From the NCBI GenBank assembly GCA_038501625.1, contig JAZAYU010000201.1:124001-188000 (forward strand): a stretch of DNA of 64,000 nucleotides. Direction: 5' to 3'. Of this stretch, positions 57,474 to 64,000 are shown in pieces; position 1 is the stretch's first letter; every line of letters begins with the position of its first letter. The position numbers and the translations under genes are program-made. Under the pieces are notes generated by a model, which saw only the letters and a list, made by a program, of their open reading frames with translations, was not told the DNA's origin and ran no database searches. The stretch comes from Corbicula japonica (taxonomy: Eukaryota; Mollusca; Bivalvia; Venerida; Cyrenidae).

Positions 57474-58672
57474 GTAGCTTGAAATCTAGCTTGGTAGTCG
57501 TGAAAAATAAGTATATGATGTTTCTGCGGCAGGAATTAAGGTATAGGTTGGCGGATGAATACTGTGGGAAAACGGTAGGAATGGCAGCTATTGGCCGTTG
57601 TCTTTTTTCACTCGATATTTAAGCATATACCATGTTTAAGATGAAACAAAAGAATTGATAATGATTCTGTCGGACATTCAGTTGGAAAAAAACTGCTGCA
57701 AGAGATAAGATTAAGATAATTTTGCTTAAGCCGACTGAGAAAAGGGATGCTTTTTCTGGGCTTTTATATTCCTCCGGAGATTTTTCAGAGGCTGTTTACA
57801 ACTTAAAATTTTTATTTTAGTCAAATCTCTTAACAAAATCAATAATGTTTACTCACAAGCTTGGTCTTTGTTCACATGTAAATTAGTTCTTTAAATAAGT
57901 CAGTGGGATAACTAAAGTTTGGACTTAAACCAAATGTGGTCTTTGTCACAAGTGGTCTTTAACACAGAATTGACTGTACTATTGATAGGTTTACAATACA
58001 CTCTGCTTTCGGTTTCAGGTTTTTGGTTATGAGTAATATCGATAGAATTGTTACAGACTGTGTGTGTTGACGATTGTAAAATTTAAATTACTAACGAATA
58101 CCGGCGTGAGGTGCCATCGTTCTGAAGATTTCTACTTCCGTCCTAAAGCTCAATATGCTGCAAAGAAAGACAACTCGAGAGCATGATTCTAAACCACTTG
58201 GAAATAGTAACCTCCCTTGTTTACATGATTAGTTTTAGACGGTTACATTTGACATAACTTTTTTTCAAAAATATAATATTTTTATATCTATTCTTACATG
58301 ACATCTGAGTAAAAATTGTGAACAGAATATATCACTATGGGCGTAAAATTAACAAGTAGTCTTTCAATACAGGTCGCCTTTGTTCGCAGATAATTTCAAA
58401 TCAGTGAGCCAAACAAAATGCGGTCTTTATCCAAAGGTTTGCAGGTTGGACCTTACAAACATTCTGTTTTTACAGCGAAAACGAGATATTCAAGGAACCT
58501 TTTTTTTAATCAACCATAAATGAAATGTCACATCTAAAAAACGATGATAAAATATGTTTTAACTGAAACATTATGTTGCGTTCGAAAGAAAATAACCGTT
58601 TGGACTGTTTATTCTTATGTTGTTTTAGAGAAGAGTAAGCTTGTAAGTACAGTCCTAATGTTGCTTGATCTT
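57474..58672. other. No feature seen
   Basis: Non-coding, AT-rich; GTAACCTCCCTTG at 58208 is the only recurring motif. Confidence 0.45.
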
Positions 58673-58794
58673 TTAAGTATAGGTTATTGTTCATTTAGAG
58701 GCTTGTATGAAAATTATACGTTCAGGCCCAGCGCAGCTGGGCGACCGTTTAATTTTTCATACAAGCCTCTAAATAAACTATAACGTATAAAATG
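58673..58794. repeat. ~120-bp imperfect palindrome
   Basis: The arm TTTAGAGGCTTGTATGAAAA is mirrored by TTTTCATACAAGCCTCTAAA. The inversion continues inwards to a GC-rich centre (GCCCAGCGCAGCTGGGC) and outwards through TATAGGTTAT / ATAACGTATA. It could extrude as a long hairpin. No related copy was found here. Confidence 0.88.
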
Positions 58795-59155
58795 GTTAAA
58801 ATTATTTTTGTAATTGACAAAACAGTCTCCGCCTAAATTACCATATATGGGTATACACAAAACCAACTGTGAAACTGCAAGTATTTTTGTGGCTCGTAAA
58901 CATGTACTGAAAGAATATTTTAGAAAGCGGATTATGCATTTTTTTATCTGAAAACACAATGGGTCTCGTGGGAAACCTGTGTGACAGTGCATGTTGGGTG
59001 GAGAAACAAGGGTTCATCAGTGAAATTTCAATTAACCCTTAAGTCCATAAATACATCTTTTATCTCTTGGCAAAACAGTTTATATCCAGATCTCGATCAG
59101 TCGACACATCCGTGCATTACGATCGTGGATCAACACTGATCGCTTTTAGACTCAC

Positions 59156-59191
59156 TAACAACAACAACAACAACAACGACGACGACGACGA
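59156..59191. repeat. (CAA)n(CGA)n microsatellite
   Basis: Seven AAC/CAA units pass directly into five CGA units. Confidence 0.9.
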
Positions 59192-59345
59192 ACACTGTAA
59201 CTTCAGATCAGATGGCACTGATTTTATGGCTGATTTGGATCTACACTGGTCCCTATGTGATAACAGACGTGTCTATGGTGTAAGTGTTAAACATTTTAAG
59301 AAGTTTATCATCAACCAAAAAGTCAACGCTCAAATCAATATTTAA

Positions 59346-60589
59346 ATGATTTCCTTTACCTCTATCTTTGAAAGTCACGCCTACTTCCACGCTTTAAAAG
59401 ATCGTAAGCGAACAATACATGTTCGTCATTAAACGTTCGAATAATAATCCTGAGCAAATCGTCCTATTATAAACACATTTCCTACGCGCAACATTATGAG
59501 AATTAAGGTACGAACTATTTGAAAAATACTGCATGGCCATTGGCTCAAAAATAATTTTAACCATTATAAAGGCTAATTCTGTGTAAACTTATTTTCTCTT
59601 TCATAATAATACGAACTATATTTGATATTTATTTAAAGTTACGCGAAAGTGAAAGTTAAAATCAAAACAACAAAGATAAGGCGATGGGATATTGTTCATT
59701 CCGCAAATGGTGTAACATAACAATTTACTAGATGTTGGACATATGATTAGGTCACCGGTGGCATGGATATCAGGCGATGAAGTATTTTGTTTTCTTCATT
59801 TTTCAACTACTAAACCTTATTCAGCAGACTGCTTACCTTTTGTAAAAGTTAAATTTTCGTGTTACAGAAATATATAAAAACAATAAGACAAATATGTGTA
59901 ACTTCAAACGCTGACTGAACAGTTATTGTCTACTGCCAAGTAAAAAACTCACTAACTGGCATACAATTATATTGCAGTTAAAGCAGGAATCCAAGACAAT
60001 TTGAAATCACGTAATTAACTAAAACATTTCTTCACAGCTGTAAACATGGTAAAAAGATTTTGAATATCAGACTATAAATAACTAAACAATGTTAGTCTCA
60101 AATTGGTTATTTAATTATTTCTGAGGAAGTGACCGCTGAAATAATCAATTCTCGTGCACAAATTTATAAATACTTAAGACAATTTTAGTATAACAGGCCT
60201 TTTTTTTTCATGCAAAAATATCGGAAATTCGGAAGCATTGTGATTTAACTATTTTCTGTGAATATCAGTTAGAAACTTATTTCGTAAAAAGAAATTAATG
60301 AAAATCATTTTGTGCACATAAATTGATGATCTTACTGGTCACCTTTACATGGCCGCAGCATACAAAGGAATCTATTTTAAAATGAATATATCTTGGCAAC
60401 CAGTGGACCAATTTTAATAATCTGTTCTGTTCTCACTTTCAAATGTCTTTGCAATAGTAACTGATTCCAATATTCCGGGCTACCTCTTTATATTAATTGC
60501 TCTAGATGGTTATCTTACATATATCTGGAACAAGGTCCTTTATGAACTGATAAGACAAATTACATGTTCATTGAACAGTTAAATGAACA
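59346..60589. other. No feature seen
   Basis: Non-coding, AT-rich DNA upstream of the possible signal-peptide exon. Confidence 0.45.
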
Positions 60590-60751
60590 ATGATCGGAAC
60601 ACTTATTTTTATTGTGTTATTTTTTACAGTATTATCGGCTGAGATCAGTTCAAAGGAAACATCGGGGCTGACAGCCAATAGCTATGCTGCGATATTACAA
60701 CGGCTCGATGACTCAGAGAAGATACAAAGACATCTGAAAGAGGAAATTATG
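60590..60751 (+). CDS. Possible first coding exon of a secreted protein
   Basis: A 54-codon frame from ATG reads MIGTLIFIVLFFTVLSAEIS, a good signal peptide with predicted cleavage after LSA. It continues SSKETSGLTANSYAAILQRL and DDSEKIQRHLKEEIM, an amphipathic, coiled-coil-like stretch. It could end at the donor ATG|GTTGGT (phase 0). Several secreted lectin- or C1q-like invertebrate proteins have this layout, but no domain exon follows before the window's next transposon, so the family is not assigned. Chance remains possible. Confidence 0.4.
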
Positions 60752-60860
60752 GTTGGTCTTACTTCAGTGTTTTTCTATGTTAATATTTGTGGGGGTTAAT
60801 ACTTTAAAAATGAATTACGCATTTCAGGACGCCATACTCATAAAACATAATATTATATTC

Positions 60861-60902
60861 TCCAATCACAGCCAAAATGTATAGAAGAAAAGAGATCATG
60901 GA
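60861..60902 (-). mobile_element. Short Penelope-like 3' fragment
   Basis: CACAGCCAAAATGTATAGAA then GAAAAGAGATCATGG resembles 32317-32350 of the reversed 3' end. Confidence 0.4.
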
Positions 60903-60916
60903 TTTATAAACTGTGT

Positions 60917-61056
60917 CCAAGGTTATAAAACTGAGTATGGAAACCAGTCTCAAATTTCAAACATCTGATTGGCTAAAATGGCGACTGGTAGCCATTTCAA
61001 CCAATCAGATGCTTGAGATTTGAGACTGGTTTACAATCTCAGCTTTATAACCTTCA
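60917..61056. mobile_element. Foldback MITE (family A), full length
   Basis: CCAAGGTTATAAAACTGAG ... CTCAGCTTTATAACCTTCAG, with GATTGGCTAAAATGGCGACT and the mirrored CCATTTCAACCAATCAGATG. Confidence 0.92.
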
Positions 61057-61084
61057 GTCAAATTTAAAACGAGACACCACTTAA

Positions 61085-61240
61085 CAAGTACAGTACCGGC
61101 CGCGTTCAATTTTACACTTTGAGCGAACGGAAACCGGAACCGGAACGAACGATAACCGCGAACGGACCGCAACCTGACCGAATGAAAAAAGAGCGAACTG
61201 ACCGTAAACCGGACCGTTGAACTGACCGGTGAACGTTAAC
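61085..61240. repeat. Irregular GAACCGG/GACCG low-complexity patch
   Basis: Loosely repeated GAACGG, ACCGGAAC and GACCG pentamers and hexamers, with a composition unlike the flanks. No fixed period. Confidence 0.6.
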
Positions 61241-61339
61241 TGTCAATCAATATCTCTCAAGCTTGCGCACTAGATGTTACAGGCGGAGTTTCAATTAACG
61301 CTTGATAAGCGATCGCTTCGACATTGACGTTTACCTTTA

Positions 61340-61398
61340 GTCTCAACACACCCCTACAAAAACAAACAACTCCGTTTGTGCTGACGAGACTAGTTTAT
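61340..61398. repeat. 59-bp direct repeat, distal copy
   Basis: GTCTCAACACACCCCTACAA to GACGAGACTAGTTTAT; identical to 62096-62154. Likely one of the split direct repeats of the DIRS-like element. Confidence 0.95.
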
Positions 61399-62060
61399 TT
61401 GAGCAACAACAGATACTTGGGGGTGAAAAACATACCAAACCAAACCAATCCAATACATGCTACAACATTTACAGTGATCATACTTCTCTACAATTTACAA
61501 ATATCCGAATATAACATACAATTCCAATAAGGAAAAATAATTTTCACCCCCAACTGAGCATGTCACAATCTTATCTGTAAACTCATGAATCCTAAGTAAT
61601 ACGAATACCATGAATAAGATAAGATCGAATATTTTTCATAGGGTTACTAGCCGTCCAGGAAAAACCTCGTATATCTTTTTCTTTTCTTTATTAATATTTT
61701 CTTTTTTAAAAAATCGAAGGAAACCTGTGTTCGTAACATGCGCGAAACACGTAAAGTGTTTCTTAGACTAACCCTCCAAATATGAGACAACGAACATATC
61801 TCAACATGCTCCCTTAAAACAAATACAAATCCAATTTTAACAAATACAAATGATTTGTGTTCGTAAATTACAAATAAGTACACTGAATGTATAAAATGCC
61901 ATCACGAAAATTAAATTCGATGTTGCTCGTTGAGAAGTCTCGGTAGAATTGACCACCTCTGTTTTGACCCCGCCAAAACACGTCATTTTTCCGCGCTAAA
62001 CAGCGCCCCCTATCCAAACTGACCAAACTAGTTTTTGGTCAGGCTATTTTGAGACAACCG

Positions 62061-62090
62061 TTCTCCGCTATACGTTGTAACGCGGAGAAC
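62061..62090. repeat. Hairpin with 9-bp perfect stem
   Basis: GTTCTCCGC and GCGGAGAAC flank a 12-nt loop immediately outside the proximal 59-bp repeat. Confidence 0.85.
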
Positions 62091-62095
62091 TATAT

Positions 62096-62154
62096 GTCTC
62101 AACACACCCCTACAAAAACAAACAACTCCGTTTGTGCTGACGAGACTAGTTTAT
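62096..62154. repeat. 59-bp direct repeat, proximal copy
   Basis: Identical to 61340-61398 over its whole length. It lies 75 bp beyond the recombinase stop codon. Confidence 0.95.
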
Positions 62155-62228
62155 AGAAATTAACAAAGTTAGAAGAAGTACAATGCGTTTCATTTTCGTG
62201 ATGGCTTTATAACTTAGAACATATATTT

Positions 62229-63206
62229 TCATAATTGTAATGCTTTTGTTATCAATAACCTTTTCTCTAAAGAATCCTTGATATAACCGTCTTTTGCCTG
62301 GTCGGTTTTCCATCTACCATGCCTCTTAATACACCGATCAGATATACCATCTGCGTTTGCTGCAGACGAGGCCCCACTCGCTCGCAAAGTATGCGTTCCT
62401 AACTTAAGATTAGGAGCTACAATCGCCAACTTAGAGACAATACATTCTCGTGCTCTAGTGTAACTGATCTTTTTATTTTTATTTATCAAACAGAATGAAC
62501 CTTTTGATTTTAAAACAGGTTTGAATAAGAAATCCTCAGAAACTTTAGATAACCCTGCCAGATCCATGTAACGTTGTAACATTGAATATGGACAAGCAAC
62601 TGTGTTACCTTTAGCAATTAAAACCTCTCTCCCCTCCCTATAAATATCCGTTTTACTTGATCTTATCTTTAATAGCAAATGATCATTTTGAAAAACAACA
62701 TCGGAACAGCGCAAGTTACTCATTTCGTTATAACGCAAAAAACCTGCATAGCAAAGTAATATCATGGTTATATCCCTTACATTTGTCAGCGACATGTCAT
62801 TTTCCAAAAGTTTACACAAATCAATGAGCATTTTGGAGTCCACAACGTCTTTCCTTTCCTTAGGTTTTGAATTAAGCCTTTTAGCAGCGTCGCACAAATG
62901 CTTCACAAAACTGTTATCCGTAGGATCGTCCAATCCATGAATAGAATGATTCCATTTTATAGCATAAATCGCTGAAGAAACAACACTGTAAGATTTTCCT
63001 TTATCAAGCAACTGCGTTATGTACATTGCAACTGATATTGCACTGGCTGGCCGATATGACAAATACATAGAATTACAGTATTTCATAAAACTATTAAAAC
63101 AACCACTATACTTTTCCGTTGTGGAAGGTGCTCTCGATTGCAACACATAACTAGCCATTCTTCCAGCTATGTCACACGATTTCTCATTGTCTACGCCAGC
63201 CTTCAT
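62229..63206 (-). CDS. Tyrosine recombinase of the DIRS-like element
   Basis: An intact 325-codon frame. It opens with a core-binding helical domain (SRAPSTTEKYSGCFNSFMKY, residues ~29-48), followed by the catalytic domain. The tetrad is visible: Arg in YAGFLRYNEMSNLR (~155-160), His-x-x-Arg in THTLRASGASS (~271), the later His/Trp in RHGRWKT (~292) and the nucleophilic Tyr in DGYIKDS (~304). Such enzymes join a circular DNA copy of the element into the genome without target duplication. The frame is also open upstream of the Met (PGLKSTIQQQI) to about 63242, where a TTGAACAG acceptor-like site occurs, so the true start or a short intron is uncertain. The absence of stops suggests recent activity. 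Confidence 0.88.
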   Translation of the reverse strand: MKAGVDNEKSCDIAGRMASYVLQSRAPSTTEKYSGCFNSFMKYCNSMYLSYRPASAISVAMYITQLLDKGKSYSVVSSAIYAIKWNHSIHGLDDPTDNSFVKHLCDAAKRLNSKPKERKDVVDSKMLIDLCKLLENDMSLTNVRDITMILLCYAGFLRYNEMSNLRCSDVVFQNDHLLLKIRSSKTDIYREGREVLIAKGNTVACPYSMLQRYMDLAGLSKVSEDFLFKPVLKSKGSFCLINKNKKISYTRARECIVSKLAIVAPNLKLGTHTLRASGASSAANADGISDRCIKRHGRWKTDQAKDGYIKDSLEKRLLITKALQL

Positions 63207-63281
63207 GATCTGTTGTTGAATGGTAGATTTTAAGCCAGGACCTGTTCAAAAAACAGAGTATTATCATTTTTGGAATAAACA

Positions 63282-64000
63282 TCATACAAAATTTACATTA
63301 AATGCTATCATATGAAAAGGTAACGGATCCTTATTGAATATCCCGTTGTTACCTTTACCAGTGCAAATAACACCATACTTTGGCAAGACTTTGTATTCTT
63401 GTATGTAATTTTTGAATGAATATTGACTTTCCAGAAGGCAAGGCCAAAATGGCGCCGAAACCCAAAGCGGCACGACCAGAGTACATTGTGCCTTCTCCTC
63501 TTCAAGTTTTTCAATACATTTTACCACCAACCTTGGTGGTGGAACAAGCCAATTTCGATTACCTTTCCAGGACTGACTAAAAGCGTCAATACCTTCAGTT
63601 CCAGGAACCCACCATCTGGAATTAAACCGCTTGCATTGTTTATTATAAGAAGAGGAAAATCTATCAATTTCATGCTTTCCCCAAACATTGTCAAAATATG
63701 CGAACCAAGTTTTGGATATTGACCAGTCGTCACAATCCCCGCATCTACTTAAAAAGTCTGCTTGATAATTATCATTCCGTGGTATCCATTCTGGCTCTAT
63801 TAAAATATTATTTTTCTCGCATGTCTGAATTATGTCCGTTGCGACCAGATGTAAATCTTCCTTTTTGCTACCGCTGTGCAAAATAGAATGAACATTTTTA
63901 TTGTCTGAGTAAATTTTTACCCTTTTTCCCTTTAAAACACCCATTTGACTAGCCATGACCCGCCTTACAGCTTCGATTTCCCTCCAGGTAGAACTTTTTT
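63282..64000 (-). CDS. RNase H region of the DIRS-like polyprotein (partial)
   Basis: Open from the window edge. It reads STWREIEAVRRVMASQMG, with the RNase H Glu, then IYSDNKNVHSILHSGS with a catalytic Asp, and NDNYQADFLSR with the last Asp. This is the normal order of RNase H active-site residues. It is followed by the segment typical of DIRS-group polyproteins (WGKHEIDRFSSSYNKQCKRF, WVPGTEGIDAF). It ends at a TAA 75 nt before the recombinase frame. The 5' part with reverse transcriptase is outside the window. A start at an internal Met is unlikely to be real. Confidence 0.85.
   Translation of the reverse strand, partial: KSSTWREIEAVRRVMASQMGVLKGKRVKIYSDNKNVHSILHSGSKKEDLHLVATDIIQTCEKNNILIEPEWIPRNDNYQADFLSRCGDCDDWSISKTWFAYFDNVWGKHEIDRFSSSYNKQCKRFNSRWWVPGTEGIDAFSQSWKGNRNWLVPPPRLVVKCIEKLEEEKAQCTLVVPLWVSAPFWPCLLESQYSFKNYIQEYKVLPKYGVICTGKGNNGIFNKDPLPFHMIAFNVNFV

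Larger units (their letters stand above)
61340..64000 (-). mobile_element. DIRS/Ngaro-like tyrosine-recombinase retrotransposon, 3' part
   Basis: On the minus strand the element shows an RNase H region running off the right edge, then a tyrosine recombinase. Downstream of it are two identical 59-bp direct repeats (62096-62154 and 61340-61398) about 700 bp apart. An RNase H plus recombinase order and split direct repeats beyond the recombinase, with no LTRs or integrase, are hallmarks of DIRS-group elements. The direct-repeat layout favours the Ngaro type over inverted-repeat DIRS1. Reverse transcriptase and gag must lie beyond 64000. Confidence 0.75.

Noticed and set aside
59067..59345. 92-codon frame with an Asn/Asp run
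   Set aside because: The run is a CAA/CGA microsatellite, and nothing else in the frame is recognisable.
4708..61056. Recurring small frames with a KSQASDWLKW-like sequence
   Set aside because: All map to copies of the foldback MITE, with the same DNA read in the same frame. They are not a protein family.

Overview
This is eukaryotic, repeat-dominated, AT-rich intergenic and intronic DNA. It looks like an animal genome, most likely a bivalve mollusc. That assignment is an inference from the mixture of repeats (Helentron-like elements with tandem cores, tRNA-like sequences, many foldback MITEs, Penelope-like and DIRS-like retroelements) and from an omega-class glutathione transferase split into small exons. 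No operons, rRNA genes or CRISPR arrays are present. Nearly all long open frames come from satellite DNA, microsatellites or decayed transposons.

Layout. 1-4138: a CpG-rich satellite of 25/26-bp monomers (51-bp dimer) that continues off the left edge. 4.1-13.6 kb: non-coding DNA with foldback MITEs, two short Helentron-like elements, a 0.4-kb TIR element and microsatellites. 13.6-16.6 kb: four exons of an omega glutathione S-transferase on the + strand (first coding exon not found). A 936-bp TIR transposon lies in one intron, and a foldback MITE sits exactly where a splice donor is expected. 17-24 kb: a 5'-truncated Penelope-like 3' end, two Helentron-like elements with ~158-bp internal tandem repeats, a decayed LINE 3' end split by a large CpG-rich inverted repeat, and a 223-bp MITE. 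24.8-29.6 kb: a broken minus-strand LINE whose endonuclease and reverse-transcriptase halves are separated by a plus-strand Penelope-like element. 29.6-35 kb: AT-rich DNA with a ~515-bp-spaced tandem duplication and a 181-bp TIR element. 35-37.8 kb: a second broken minus-strand LINE. 38-48 kb: unidentified open fragments, a truncated Helentron-like element, one convincing orphan exon at 43.95 kb, and several foldback MITEs, one of them split by a 768-bp element. 48-53 kb: mostly empty. 53.6-56.1 kb: a 2.45-kb non-autonomous element with TA-flanked 30-bp TIRs and a smaller TIR element nested inside. 56-61 kb: sparse, with a ~120-bp palindrome and a possible signal-peptide exon. 61.3-64.0 kb: the 3' half of a DIRS/Ngaro-like retrotransposon on the minus strand (RNase H, tyrosine recombinase, split direct repeats), running off the right edge.

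The only host gene identified with confidence is the omega GST. The rest is a well-layered record of transposition. At least fourteen full or partial copies of one palindromic MITE carry mirrored CCAAT-box motifs. Several nested insertions give relative ages: Penelope-like element into LINE, TIR element into MITE, MITE into the GST exon edge, and MITE into a Helentron-like element.
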